64,000 nucleotides of DNA from Syncephalis plumigaleata (GCA_025201365.1 JAIXMF010000017.1:62001-126000), one strand, 5' to 3'; shown: positions 24,895 through 35,878, counted from the first letter of the stretch. Made by a program: numbers and translations. The notes: generated from the letters alone by a model not told the origin.

Positions 24895-25394
24895 TGTAAT
24901 CCGCTCCTGTGATATATGAACTTCACAGTAGGATTTCCTCACTTTAACGAATCTCCACCTAGATTTGATCACGTGATGATACACTTGCTCATTACTACGT
25001 CAGGATCTATAACGATCACCCACTCGCCTCTTATTCCCTTACACAAACAATCAACAACCACCCGACGATTCAACATAAAGTAGCATTCGCCATGCTACGC
25101 TTCCCGCTCATCAACAAGTACTACGCGAACTAGTACATCTTCGACTAACTCGGCAAAGATGCGCTGTAGCAAACTCACATCTACTGCTGGTACCTCTTTA
25201 CATTCATAGCTGTTCTAGCTATATAAGCGTACTTACATTTATACGAAATAAAGACATTATCTTATCACACACTTACTCATCGAACAATACCCTCTACTCT
25301 ACAATTCTCTCAACTTATCATAGTGTCTTATCTTAACACGAGCTCTCGAATCTATCGTAACATTATTTCAGGCAGAACAAATTGCCGCGTTACA
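24895..25394 (+). repeat. 3' LTR of the Ty3-like element
   Basis: 500 bp, identical to the 5' LTR, followed by the TGAA target duplicate. Confidence 0.95.
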
Positions 25395-25398
25395 TGAA

Positions 25399-26453
25399 AA
25401 TTTTGCTACTTTTCCTTCCAGATTTTAGATTTCCACTTTTTGCCAACCCACTAACATTGCCCTGGGCCGCCGTAGGCATGATACATATGCCGTACGAGTG
25501 TCGACATAGTATCAGCAGCCTATCTGCCATCTCTTGATGGGTGAAAAAGTGTATTGGCAGCAAGTATGGGCGGTAGATGGAGCGAAATGTGTAGGATAAC
25601 GGTAAAAGAAAGGGATAATGTGCGGGGAAAGGGTGGCAGTGAATGCGTGCCTATACGCTAACACGAGTAGTAACAAAGAAGTGGCATGTATGCGTATATC
25701 GGTATTCATACAGCGTCAAATAGAACGAGAACAGTATTACGTATGGTCGTGTGAAGAGTAGGGAAAGAAAGGAACAAAGTGCGTATCAATGTATGCGTGT
25801 TCGTATAGTGGTAATGTCAAAAGTAAACGCGTTCATCCATCATCATCCATCATCTGTAATAGTAGAGACAAGAGAAAGAAGTAGTATGTACGTATACGTA
25901 GAATAACGGCAAATAGAGTAGAGTAGAGAGAGAGAAAGAGAAAGAGAGAGAAAGAGAGAGCGTGTAGCGAGGTTAAAGGGGAGAGAGAGAGAGGCAACGG
26001 ACAAGCATACGTGTACACTTGCTAGTGAAGTCATAGTTACAGTTTATGTTGACTAATCGTGTCACAATGGAATGGTATATTTATAGAACCAATTAGAATG
26101 CTGTCTATTATTGCCTACCTCTCAGTTGAACCTTGTCGTATTATCATCATCGTATAGCCGTAGCATATGTTGCACGCATACTCTTGCGCATTAGTATACG
26201 AGTAATAGTTAAAACATATCGTTTACTTCCATTCTAACCATCGATTAGCTAAATAAAAGTCATACTTAGATAGATATAACAATCGGCTGTATTCCATCAT
26301 GCTTACATACGCACATGTATAGGTATATGTATATATAGATTGGTTGCAACTAAAGCGCGCTTCATTTATTAAAGTAAAAAGCCTAGCCCACAAAAGGGAG
26401 TTAGTAACGCACCTCAATGCATAGAACGGAAAGCAATAGTTTGTAGAGTAGTA
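25399..26453. other. intergenic region with GA-rich tract
   Basis: About 1 kb displaced from the tRNA-Lys upstream side by the LTR element. It holds a purine (GA/GAAA) tract at 25,918-25,995. On the minus strand that tract would be a pyrimidine-rich promoter-like stretch for a short frame at 25,709-25,512, whose first 25 residues resemble a signal peptide. No family is recognised and the frame is not called as a gene. Confidence 0.35.
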
Positions 26454-26904
26454 TTACAGGGCATTACGAAGTAGATCTGGTACTGTCAGGTCAGCTAGAA
26501 GCATGAGCACGAAGTGAATGAGATTAGTCAGCGATATTTCATAGCATAGCATAGCATTGTCTTCAACTTACCAATGATATCGGCAATATCACGCTCATCA
26601 TCAAGTCTATCTATCAACATGCATGGCATTATAGCGGGAACAGCCTGTTCAACACGATTAGTCACCAGTTGCGGCATCGATTCGGTAGTGAGTAACGACA
26701 CGTCCACCTGTTGACCTAGCACATAGGAGATAAGGGCAATACCGTTAATACAATGATGCTAATTCATTCTGTGTATCTATCTATACCTTCGCGGTTAACA
26801 TGAGCTACGCGTACTCGCCATACCGCACCATTCGTTATTGACATGCTGGCTACTGCCTCGGTTGGCGTACGCCCTAATGGTTCATTGTTACGTATAAGCG
26901 TCAT
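26454..26904 (-). CDS. uncharacterised small protein, three exons
   Basis: Exons 26,904-26,787, 26,715-26,572 and 26,494-26,454 join in consistent phase to a 100-residue protein. Donors are GTATAG and GTAAGT; acceptors are CTAG. The ATG chosen is the first in the frame, and the upstream Ser-rich extension lacks an ATG. The protein has a short amphipathic N-terminus and several acidic/hydrophobic helices (DRLDDERDIADII) but no recognised domain or signal peptide. An additional upstream exon is possible. Confidence 0.5.
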
Positions 26905-27553
26905 AGTAGTGATACCCGGGAATGGCGATGGCGATGACGACGACGACAATGACAATGACAAAGAATATAGATTCGTAGTTGGTAGTTTGCGTCAATATAC
27001 GAGACGTGTCGATGATGTTGTTGCCGTTGATTATTACCAATCCAATTGGTTCAATAATAAAAATGTACACTCTGCAAGTTAACGCCGTGCAATTATTCAC
27101 TTCAGTTACAAACTAGAAAAGAAAAGAAACTACTAATGAAGGATTATCGACAATAATGTTAAGAGGTTATCGGTATAGTATGGAGTGGCTGATGCTCCTA
27201 TACAGTAGATACTGTAAACTTATTACAAGTCTTATATATATGTGTGTACACATACAAGCAAGTAAAAATAAAAATAAAATACAACAGATATTAACACAAA
27301 ATGATAATTGTGACGTTGTTAATATTAGCCACCGTGTCATTACTTGTTTTAATCACGTTCAGATGCTCACGTCTTGTCATAGAAGCGGCGTTGTATCCAT
27401 CGACAGTGCCATCAATGCTATTAGTATTAGCACCGTTACTATCATTATCATTGCCAAGCATTCTACTTGATCTCTAATTGTCATGACATGGCTGATCACT
27501 ACTAATGACAATGATTCATTAAGCGGATAATTCTTGTTGTTCCATTTGTAACT

Positions 27554-27967
27554 ATGAGCCAGGTGACCATCATCAGCAGTTGTCTATCAACTACGGTGAA
27601 CGAAGGCGTTGCCACTGGACTGTGCAAGTGCAAGTGTATGTAGGAGGATGGTATTCTTGGTGAAACAAGGCCATTGCAGTAACCGGAGAAATACTCAAAG
27701 GCCACATAGACACCACATCACATCACATACACGCACGCTCGCACATACTCGTATCTGCGTATCTATAATAGCCATAATAATAATAATAATAATAATATAG
27801 TTCTGCTATTTCTGGAGTACATGCCAGTTTACTCACTGCCACTGTGCATCCTACATCAGCAGTCTGATGATGATGATGATGATGACCTTGGCGTAATCAA
27901 ACCATCGCTTACCGTCTTTGTCATTCCTGGTCACACCACACGACAGCGCAGTCGTTTGGATAGCTAA
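27554..27967 (+). CDS. possible small gene, two exons, low support
   Basis: A terminal open stretch 27,801-27,967 ends with LTVFVIPGHTTRQRSRLDS and a stop; it contains ATG 27,821 and a run of seven Asp. It can be joined in phase 1 to 27,554-27,639 through a GTATGT donor and an ATAG acceptor at 27,797-27,800, but the implied 161-nt intron is about twice the usual size here and includes a TAA microsatellite (27,777-27,796). No family recognised. The DIRS element begins 126 bp downstream. Confidence 0.25.
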
Positions 27968-28093
27968 ACTATTCGTGAATAGTCTGTTCTAGCCGGTCTA
28001 CCACCATGCTAATACCGGCTTAGTGGCCAGTTCAACATAGAGTAGCTTTCTAGTAGTTCATTAGTACAGTACTAATACAAATGGTGTCGATGG

Positions 28094-28222
28094 AATAGCG
28101 CTATTTTAATTTTAAATAGCGTTTTATTGATGAGAGGCCAAAAATCTTTATAAAGGAGCCGGTGAGTCCAGCTCACCGGCGACCACTACTTTTCTCCTTT
28201 ATTCGTTTGTTGGCCATCTCTC
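28094..28222 (+). repeat. DIRS element left repeat A1
   Basis: 129 bp identical to 32,304-32,432. It opens with an inverted pair CGCTATTT / AAATAGCG separated by 7 nt (28,099-28,121), resembling a tyrosine-recombinase core site. It also contains a TTTATAAAG promoter-like motif and a 9-bp perfect hairpin (arms 28,158-28,166 and 28,172-28,180, 5-nt loop). Confidence 0.9.
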
Positions 28223-28322
28223 GGCAAACAACTGAATAAAGCGTTCTAGCAAGTCAAAATTTTTATTGAAGAATATTCTTATCTTTATCTATCTATATTT
28301 CCATATATATTTATTTTATAAC

Positions 28323-29348
28323 ATGTCAGACGGGACAAGTCAACAGAATTTCGAAGACGAAGAGCCTGCTGCTGTGCGCATATGTCAGGAGGATATGGCC
28401 GCTATAGCAGATCTAGTGTCTCAAAGGATGTTACAGAACCCCCACCGCCCAACTGGAGCTTCGGATCGTGCAAACAATAATGGTCTGCAGGCGAACGGTA
28501 CGAGGGCAGGTGTTAGTCAGGAGGCCGAAGCACCCGGTCTAATACAGGAGGGTGTCCAAGATGTTGAACGGGCACGACAGGTTGCACAAATTATGCAACG
28601 CGAGAGGGAACAGCGGGAGGCGAGCGAGAATCAGCTAGACCCTGATGAAGCGTCCGAGGACGAGGACCCTCGTGGGAATGAAAAAATTGCAAACGAAAAA
28701 GAAGCGGAAGTTCCAGTGGAGTTCGATCCAACATCGCCAGAACTTGTCGAATTTTTGCTTCGGATTACGCGTTTCTACGAATCGCCGTCGGAATATGCTC
28801 AGACGCACGAATTATTGACTCCCTTCTTGGGTTTTATTCCCATTGTTAATTATGTGGATCCACGACCGCAAAATCTCTCAACCATTCACGATGAAATTTT
28901 CCCAAAGTTAACGGGAGAAGGACAGCGGGAGGGACGCGCGATGTTATCGCTGGTTTTGTACATCATCAGAACCATGCAGGCATGGTCAGCTTGGAACGTT
29001 GAGTTGAAGAAAGGATCGCCTGGGTATTTGATAGTAGCCAGCATCCTACAGGTGATAGAGCGTACCGTACTTACCCGCTATTCGATGGTGAGAGCTCGTT
29101 TGGATTTGAACGACGACGCTATTCGACAGGTGGAGTCTAGATTGGATTCGGTCGGTATGATTCGATACACATACAATACCCAAGCTGAGATACTCCGTGC
29201 GCTGAGGAAGAAGGAAAGTATGCAGGCTCATCGAACTGCAAACCAATCGTCTAGCAGCAAACCAAAGGCTTCCACGGCTACCGACGCCAAGAAACCCGCC
29301 AATACAACTCGAAACGGCGGTCCGGCGGGCGGTGCCGGTCATGCCTGA
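28323..29348 (+). CDS. DIRS element ORF1, Gag-like protein
   Basis: 342 codons from ATG 28,323. The N-terminal third is acidic and Gln/Glu-rich; the middle (about 140-270) is a helical region with PFLGFIPIVNYVDP and MLSLVLYIIRTMQAW; the C-terminus is Ser/Lys/Gly-rich. It overlaps the RT frame by 17 nt. The position and composition fit the Gag-like first ORF of DIRS elements; no zinc knuckle is visible. Confidence 0.75.
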   Translation: MSDGTSQQNFEDEEPAAVRICQEDMAAIADLVSQRMLQNPHRPTGASDRANNNGLQANGTRAGVSQEAEAPGLIQEGVQDVERARQVAQIMQREREQREASENQLDPDEASEDEDPRGNEKIANEKEAEVPVEFDPTSPELVEFLLRITRFYESPSEYAQTHELLTPFLGFIPIVNYVDPRPQNLSTIHDEIFPKLTGEGQREGRAMLSLVLYIIRTMQAWSAWNVELKKGSPGYLIVASILQVIERTVLTRYSMVRARLDLNDDAIRQVESRLDSVGMIRYTYNTQAEILRALRKKESMQAHRTANQSSSSKPKASTATDAKKPANTTRNGGPAGGAGHA

Positions 29349-31320
29349 TTCGAACTCGCCACCTCCAGGCGATCGGCCCCTGCACTTAAGTGTAAGATCG
29401 GCCTGGAAACGGTGGCATCATATAGGGGCGAGCGGAAGAGTGTTGAAGTGGATCCGGCGTGGTGTGACGGTACCTTGGGCGGCAGCAGGCGCGCCCTCAC
29501 CTTTTCATCATCAATCCTACCAGGCCCGCGACCCAGCGGAAGTCCAGTTCCTCGAATTGGAAGTTCAACGGTTGTTGCAAGCCGGTGCAATAATCGAAAT
29601 CCCAGAGAGTCAAGCCAAATACGTCTCACCAACCTTCTTGATTCCTCGCAAACCGCAAGGCTATCGACTGATAATCGACCTACGTTATTTGAATCAGCAT
29701 TGTCAGGAAATGCCTATGCGATACGAAGACCTGCGCGTGTTAAAATATCTGGCACAACCCAACGACTCCGCTATTGCCTTCGATTTAAAGGACGGCTATC
29801 TAGCAGTAGGAATCAGGCCCAGTCAGCAACAGTACTTCCAAACGAAGATACTAGGAAGGTATTACCAGTATCAGACTCTACCGTTCGGTTGGAACCTGTC
29901 TCCTTATTTCTTCGTCAAGGTAATGCGACCCATGGTACAGCATTTGCGCGTGCTAGGTCTGCGGTGTCTAGCTTACTTGGACGATTTTCTGATCCTACTC
30001 GACCATCAGCAGAAGAAGGAAAGATGGCCACAAAAGGTACAGCTATTGTTGAGGAGCTTAGGTCTACGAGCGCATCCAACAAAATGTACTTGGACACCTA
30101 CGCGAGTCATAGATCATCTCGGTTATCGGTTAGATTTTGCAAAGATGGAGTTTCAATTAACCGACGCGTATCGCGAAAAAATAAAGCTTACTTTATTACA
30201 CGCCTTAAAAGAGTGTGCCAAGAAAACGCGAAAGCTCGACGCAAAGCAGTTAGCTCAAGTAACAGGCATTGTCATAGCCGCGCGACACGCGATTCCATAC
30301 ATCATGATACATCTCAGAGCGCTATACAACGATCTACGCGGAAAGGAAAGTTGGAAGGTCAAAGTCAAGGTCAGCAACGCCAGTATACGGGAGATGCGAC
30401 GAATTTTACGAATCGTGAGCGATCAGCCAGCCGCACCGATAAAGCAACGTCCAGCACAGTTCACCATTACTACCGACGCGTCAGACGAAGGGTGGGGAGC
30501 GACAATGGTGGAAGAAGGAGGACGGGAAAGATTAGCTTACGGTCAGTGGTCAGAGGAGGAGAAAGAGTTGCACATTGTCCATCGAGAGGCGTTGGGGCTT
30601 TTATACGGCGTAACGGCCTTCAAGACTTTCCTACACAATTCCACAGCACAGGCCCGAATGGACGCGCAGGCATCGATTGGCGCGCTAAATGCACACGCAT
30701 CTTCCAGCGCTTCCTTGCACAGCATCGTGAGACGCGTATGGGAGCTATGTCAACGAAACAAGATACAGCTATTGGGGTTGATTCAATATTTGCCAGGAAG
30801 ATACAACGTAGAAGCGGATTTCTTGTCGCGAATAATACAAAAATCAGATTGGCAACTACCCAAAGCAATGTTTCAGGAGATAGAAGACGCATACGGACCT
30901 CACACAATCGATCGATTCGCAGCCGGATGGAACGCACAGCTACCGCGCTACAACTCGCTCAACGTCAACGATGGCTGCGAAGGAGTGGACGCTCTACAGT
31001 GGTCATGGAAAGGGGAGAACAACTTCATCAACCCTCCTTTCGGACTCATCGGGGTAATCCTCAACAAGCTGGTGCGAGATCAGGCGCAGGCTACCGTCTT
31101 ATTGCCCAAATGGACCAGTCAGCCTTGGTGGCCGTTGGTGCTCAAGCTGATGGTTTCCACACTGGAGGTAGACTCACCTCGGGTATGGGCGAACATATTG
31201 TCCAACACCGACGTAATGCCGGAGCCTCTCGTCAATCCCGCTTGGAAGATATTGGTAGCCCGGTTGGACGGAGCGAGACTTTGCGCGCCCAGATGGTGCG
31301 AAGTTGGATGCAACAACTGA
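29332..31320 (+). CDS. DIRS element RT / RNase H / methyltransferase-like polyprotein
   Basis: 662 residues. The reverse transcriptase includes RLIIDLRYLN, AFDLKDGYLAVGI and CLAYLDDFLIL (catalytic YLDD at about 220). RNase H has TITTDASDEGWGA. The C-terminal segment (about 530-650) contains DRFAAGWNAQLPRYNS and NFINPPFGLIG. The NPPF motif is that of the DAM-like methyltransferase domain found in DIRS and PAT elements but not in Ngaro elements. Confidence 0.9.
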   Translation: MPVMPDSNSPPPGDRPLHLSVRSAWKRWHHIGASGRVLKWIRRGVTVPWAAAGAPSPFHHQSYQARDPAEVQFLELEVQRLLQAGAIIEIPESQAKYVSPTFLIPRKPQGYRLIIDLRYLNQHCQEMPMRYEDLRVLKYLAQPNDSAIAFDLKDGYLAVGIRPSQQQYFQTKILGRYYQYQTLPFGWNLSPYFFVKVMRPMVQHLRVLGLRCLAYLDDFLILLDHQQKKERWPQKVQLLLRSLGLRAHPTKCTWTPTRVIDHLGYRLDFAKMEFQLTDAYREKIKLTLLHALKECAKKTRKLDAKQLAQVTGIVIAARHAIPYIMIHLRALYNDLRGKESWKVKVKVSNASIREMRRILRIVSDQPAAPIKQRPAQFTITTDASDEGWGATMVEEGGRERLAYGQWSEEEKELHIVHREALGLLYGVTAFKTFLHNSTAQARMDAQASIGALNAHASSSASLHSIVRRVWELCQRNKIQLLGLIQYLPGRYNVEADFLSRIIQKSDWQLPKAMFQEIEDAYGPHTIDRFAAGWNAQLPRYNSLNVNDGCEGVDALQWSWKGENNFINPPFGLIGVILNKLVRDQAQATVLLPKWTSQPWWPLVLKLMVSTLEVDSPRVWANILSNTDVMPEPLVNPAWKILVARLDGARLCAPRWCEVGCNN

Positions 31321-32282
31321 ATCTACCTGTCAACGTGAGCGATGAGCAGCGTGAGCGGCTTATGTTGTTATTCGAACGGCAGTATACAGCAGCATCGTGG
31401 AATACGTACACTTCGCATGTGACTAACTATACGCGTTTTTGTGAGTTACATAGCGAGCCGCCATTCCCTTTGCAGATGGGTACATTAGCAGCTTACATCG
31501 CCACAGCCAGTCTGCGAGAACTGGCTCCATCCACAATTCAATCGCGTCTTTCGGCGCTACGGTCAATCAACGAGCATCTCGGTTTTCCGGAAATCGAGGG
31601 CTCGTTGGTTACCCAACTTACTAGAGGATACGCGTCGTGGTCGTACTCGGAACGACCCACCGTATCCTCCAATCACAACTTTTTCGCATCCTCCTGGCTG
31701 GCCCCATTGGTGTCGGGGGATACGCAGTCTCCAAGCCAAAAGGAGCTGCGCGACCTGGTGGTGGTTTTAGTAGGTTTATTGTGTGGATTGCGCGCGTCCT
31801 CTCTGATGAAACTTCAGAAGAGTGACGTGCAATTGGTAGGCCCTACCCTACGGGTAGTGGTTCATGGTTCTAAGCGTCATACGCATGAACCTGGACGGCC
31901 TATCAACATCGACACCACTAAAACCATCGCCGCCCCCCTCATTCGCCGATACCTGGAGTCGGCATCATACATCAACAACACGGAACCAACGTTTTGGGTT
32001 CCCGTGTTCTCCTCTAAAGAGATATTTAGGAGCAGTGTTACAGTTACGGGGATTCTAAGAGAGGTGTTAAAGCAAGCGGGCGTGCCAGCAGCCGTTGCTA
32101 ATTCGATGATGTCCCATAGCATTCGACGTACATTCACTTCAGCTACACACAGTATTGGTGTAGACGCTTCGCGAATCATGCATTATGGTCTATGGGAGAC
32201 CATAAGCTCGATGCAAAGGTACGCGCGGCCAGAATATGTCCCTCATCCATTTGACTATGCTTTTTATAACTTCATGTTATAA
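31290..32282 (+). CDS. DIRS element tyrosine recombinase
   Basis: The C-terminal part of a frame that stays open from about 29,412 to 32,282. The recombinase domain begins near 31,300 with a SAM-like N-terminal region (WNTYTSHVTNYTRFC). The catalytic domain includes LVGLLCGLRASSLMKL (Arg box), HSIRRTFTS (H-x-x-R) and a late Tyr in SSMQRYARPEY. It mediates integration of the circular cDNA. The frame overlaps the RT frame, as is known for DIRS-1; where translation starts is not clear. Confidence 0.85.
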   Translation, partial: QMVRSWMQQLNLPVNVSDEQRERLMLLFERQYTAASWNTYTSHVTNYTRFCELHSEPPFPLQMGTLAAYIATASLRELAPSTIQSRLSALRSINEHLGFPEIEGSLVTQLTRGYASWSYSERPTVSSNHNFFASSWLAPLVSGDTQSPSQKELRDLVVVLVGLLCGLRASSLMKLQKSDVQLVGPTLRVVVHGSKRHTHEPGRPINIDTTKTIAAPLIRRYLESASYINNTEPTFWVPVFSSKEIFRSSVTVTGILREVLKQAGVPAAVANSMMSHSIRRTFTSATHSIGVDASRIMHYGLWETISSMQRYARPEYVPHPFDYAFYNFML

Positions 32283-32303
32283 GACCTCCGGACAATAGGC
32301 AAT

Positions 32304-32432
32304 AATAGCGCTATTTTAATTTTAAATAGCGTTTTATTGATGAGAGGCCAAAAATCTTTATAAAGGAGCCGGTGAGTCCAGCTCACCGGCGACCACTACT
32401 TTTCTCCTTTATTCGTTTGTTGGCCATCTCTC
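32304..32432 (+). repeat. DIRS element internal repeat A2
   Basis: 129 bp, identical to A1. The region that follows (32,433-32,593) includes a second copy of a CTTTTCTCCTTTATT motif (32,474-32,488) and AATAAAG near 32,567, then the right-end B motif. Confidence 0.9.
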
Positions 32433-32593
32433 CCACCCATCCACAGACCCTTATGCCTGGTGCGGAGAGTTAACTTTTCTCCTTTATTGTCGGTTTCCTC
32501 TTTGCTCACTAGCCTACTAATATTCCCTTTCACCCCCCATTAGCTCACATAGTTAACAAATTTTCAATAAAGTTTTTGGCCCCAGGCAATAAT

Positions 32594-33122
32594 AAATAGT
32601 AACAGAACCATGTGATGATCGATTAATAGATTGCTATAAATATTACTGACGCCATTATGGCATGCTATTATTATACACGCGCACATGTGTCTGTATACGT
32701 GTATATTTATCATCCACTAACTATTCTAATGTAAAGCAATGAGGCATTTACTGGAATCAAGTGCTATTTTTACAAATGTAGCGATTATTACCTATACTGA
32801 TAAAGGGTCAATAACAATACAAGTTTGAAGTAGATCATGTTGCCAGCTGATATTCCTACCATGTTCTTTGTCAATTAAAATAACATCACACTGTACAGAA
32901 TATTGAGTATCATTCATTATACAATGACATGTAAAAGTAAGCAATAGCCGCTATTAGTTTTCTTGTATACATCCATTAGGAATAGTTTGAGAGAAAGATA
33001 TTTAGCTATTGCCATTCCTAATTATCGTAAATAATGGTCATGATTACGTAGACATGTCTAGTCTTAGTTTAACTTTGCTATTGTTATTACTGCTGCTGCT
33101 GCTGCTGCTGCTGTCATTACAA
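32594..33122. other. intergenic region with CTG repeat
   Basis: No gene seen. It contains a CTG trinucleotide run at 33,090-33,113 just past the end of the macro-domain gene. Confidence 0.5.
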
Positions 33123-34070
33123 CTACCATACTGAAAATCCCGGATCAGTGTCTGCAGTCGGTGGAAAGTATTTCGGCGCTTCCTCCAAGTATGTATCATA
33201 AATTTGACGAGTAAACACACAGAAAATAATACGATCCACCTAGCGATGAACTAGTCAGCTACTAGACATGATAAATGGACGAGGCATACTCACCAGATCC
33301 CGGTTATCTCCTTCATCAATCCATTGACGTACCGTATCTAGTGCCACACGCGTAGCAGCCAGAATAGGATAGCGGAACACACCGGTTGATATGCTGGCGA
33401 AAGCCTAGCATTGATAAATTAGTAAAAAGCGCTAATAATAATAAATTTGACTATTTACAATGGTGCGCAGATGATGTTCCTTCATTAACTCGAGTGAATT
33501 GCGGTAGCAATTGGCTAGTACGTCAGCATTCTCACCCACTGGTCCTACCGTGTGTATGACATCTGTCAATTGCATACGATGCGTGTTAATATATATATAT
33601 ATTAATAACGATTGATTCATTATACTCGATCATTGTCACTTACGATGTGCTGGCAACTGATATCCTGCCGTAATCTTGGCTTCCTACAACGTGACGTATT
33701 TGCATTATGATTAGCATTGCCATCGATACTAATGCCGATGACATACTCCAGTCTGGCATCCATTCAGCGTTCTACATTCCCGTTGTAACTCTGGTCCGGC
33801 AGCACTACAATGGCAGCGGTTAAACGACAAGCAACCATACCATTCGGATTCGTGTGCTCACCGATGAATACAACCATCTACACCGCCACCGCCACTTAGC
33901 ATGGTATCTGTGGCATTTACAATGGCATCAACATCAAGCGTAGTAATATCTGCTTGGCTGAATGGGACACCCGTCAGTCAACTTCTAATCTCGTCAGGTA
34001 TATCCATGTCAATACCACTCACATGAGACTGATTTTATCAAGGATATGTCGGTCTGCTACAAATAAAGCG
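33123..34070 (-). CDS. macro-domain ADP-ribose hydrolase (MacroD type)
   Basis: Seven or so exons read right to left. They give [95 protein letters not shown] and a C-terminal [18 protein letters not shown], each joined by short GT-AG introns in matching phase. This is the full MacroD-type macro fold (known pattern: D-I-T-x-L-x-V-D-A-I-V-N-A, GGGGVDGAIH, AFPSISTGIYGYP); the known catalytic GGGVD-Ala-IH loop has Cys for Ala here. Family members remove ADP-ribose from proteins or hydrolyse O-acetyl-ADP-ribose. The stop is at 33,123-33,125. The first exon upstream of 34,023 is uncertain: several acceptors near 34,045-34,090 are possible and the start codon was not fixed. Confidence 0.85.
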
Positions 34071-35532
34071 TCTATCAAATAGCGTCTGCGAGTGTTAGTA
34101 ATATTGACGCCATCTCACGAATCAGTTATGGTACATGCCACTCGCCGACTTTGCAAGTACGCCACGAGTGTAGAGACTAAACAGGGTGGGTATTCTTGAT
34201 AGCTGGCATACGCTAGACGAGGCCGCTTCCATAATCGCTATAGTACAAGTGTAAGTAAGGGTCATTGCTGCAAAAGACTAGGCAGTAAACGGGAACTTGC
34301 CCATGATAGTCAGCTAATAGTGGTAGTACACTGGTATGTCTGTGTGTGTGTCTGTGCGTGCGATTACTACAATGACTTGTCCAGTAGACTAAGAGACAAA
34401 GAAAGGTATTGATAGAATGATGTGATGTGTTCCAGTTGGGTACCGCACACACACACACACAAATAAGACGTCATGCTGGCGAATGGCGAATGAATGAGTT
34501 GATTGGCCCAAATGATGTGACAGTGTTGTGATTGGACTGGCAATCAACTTGCCAAAAGAAAAGAAAGGACAACGCCGCTACAATAACACTTTAACACCTT
34601 GTTACACTGCATACCATCATGTAAATGTCGGCTAGTCAGCTAAAGATAGCTCAGCGCACTTAATAAGATAATATTGCTCTATTCGCTTTATTATTCATGT
34701 AGGAAACAAAGTGAAGGTCCAGTATTTATTCATTACGACAGTCTCATTGGTTCGTGACAGTCTGTGATACATGCATGTTTGTGCGTAGTCTTCATTGTGT
34801 TGTCGCATATCCACAACATGTACCACCGAAGAAGAGAGACATCATCTCAGCATCAGTAATTCCCCCTGACATTAAAGCATGTTATTGGAGCAGGTCCCAG
34901 AACAGAATGCTTATTGTATTCCTGTAATATCAGCAGCAACGCTTCAACTAACGAATAGTAAGCAAGTCAAGTAGACCATACAGGTAACAAGCTGCGCAGT
35001 CGCTGCACTATTACAGCGATAAGAAAGTGATATCCACAGTAGGCTGTCAACCTAGATGAACGAATCATGAGCTATTACACGAGTAGAAATCTCTCTCTCT
35101 CTGAGTATGTTAATCTGTTTACCGCCAATACAACCACCCGTACATTCTTTCTCTATGCTTACGCACGAATGAATACAGACGAGTAACCTATTGAGAGTAG
35201 AAGAGAAATAGGGAAAATACGTTAAACGTCATGCCCTTGACTGCTTCTATTGCCATACTGAACTAGCTCACTCGTTTGTAATTTTATATCAGTATATATA
35301 GGGTATCGGCCTCACCCCTTTCATCATGATGATGGTCATGCCGCGTTTTAGCGTGTTCTCTCCGCAATCCACTCTTTCGCTTTCTGTTATTCATTTTTTT
35401 CTTCTTGCTCAGTATCGTTTGTTGTGAACCACACGACTTCATTTCTCGTTCCTCGTTCCTCATTTCTACATCAAATTCACGAATATCATCCCATCTACCA
35501 CATCATACAACAGCGCCAGCAATATTAACGAT
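34071..35532. other. intergenic region
   Basis: About 1.4 kb without a supported gene, possibly including the unplaced first exon of the macro-domain gene. Dinucleotide CA/GT runs occur around 34,330-34,460 and a CT run at 35,090-35,101. A TATATATA motif at 35,293-35,300 followed by a pyrimidine-rich stretch is a likely promoter for the gene at 35,533. Confidence 0.4.
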
Positions 35533-35878
35533 ATGTACGCATATTTATCGGTCAATCCATTCTCGACATTGGTATCATTACTCTTTGATCTTCTGGATCT
35601 AGGTAAGTATAGTTTACCCGCTCGCTGATCATCCTACCCTACTAGACCATGCCAATTAATACTTACACACATGTATATCATTAGATAATACCTCGTCTGC
35701 CATACCCGGTCTAACCTATGACGGTTCCTACATTGACACGGATGCAGTACGCGAGTCCGAGACGATGGAGTTTACGCGTCAAGTATTGCTTGACCATAGA
35801 AATCCTCAAATACTAGCGATATTAGAACAGAACGCCACCATCTCACATCATCTGCCACCTATTGCTAGAACTGCCTAG
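35533..35878 (+). CDS. small protein of unknown function, paralogue A
   Basis: Exon 1 (35,533-35,602, 70 nt) and exon 2 (35,685-35,878) give 87 residues. Exon 1 encodes a hydrophobic segment MYAYLSVNPFSTLVSLLFDL, either a signal anchor or weak signal peptide. Exon 2 is polar and acidic (YDGSYIDTDAVRESE). The intron starts GTAAGT in phase 1 and ends TTAG. Exon 1 matches exon 1 of the gene at 36,623 in length, phase and nine of 23 residues, so the two appear to be tandem paralogues. A TATA-type promoter lies about 235 bp upstream. Function unknown. Confidence 0.6.

Larger units (their letters stand above)
19735..25394 (+). mobile_element. Ty3/gypsy-family LTR retrotransposon, whole-looking and very young
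   Basis: Two 500-bp LTRs (19,735-20,234 and 24,895-25,394) are identical along their whole length and start TGTAA and end TTACA. A 4-bp direct duplication TGAA flanks the element (19,731-19,734 and 25,395-25,398). One long gag-pol frame lies between. No breaks were seen, and identical LTRs indicate a recent insertion. It is inserted 8 bp upstream of a tRNA-Lys gene and transcribed away from it, the kind of position known for yeast Ty3, which targets Pol III start sites through its integrase. Confidence 0.96.
28094..32593 (+). mobile_element. DIRS-order retrotransposon (PAT-like arrangement), whole-looking
   Basis: The element has split direct repeats. A1 (28,094-28,222) and A2 (32,304-32,432) are identical 129-bp direct copies; a short B motif AGGCAATAAT occurs just before A2 (32,297-32,306) and again at the right end (32,584-32,593). 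There is no target-site duplication; instead AAT is shared by the left end, the B-A junction and the right end, as expected for tyrosine-recombinase integration. It carries a Gag-like frame, an RT/RNase H/methyltransferase-like frame and a tyrosine recombinase. No breaks were seen and the direct repeats are identical, so it is probably young. Confidence 0.88.

Noticed and set aside
29339-31316. Minus-strand frames of 60-105 codons across the DIRS element
   Set aside because: Shadows of the RT and recombinase frames; DIRS elements of this arrangement have all genes on one strand.
33585-33620. Start of a separate gene at the minus-strand frame 33,620-33,432
   Set aside because: Its first residues are intron sequence; the conserved part (VIHTVGP onward) is an internal exon of the macro-domain gene.
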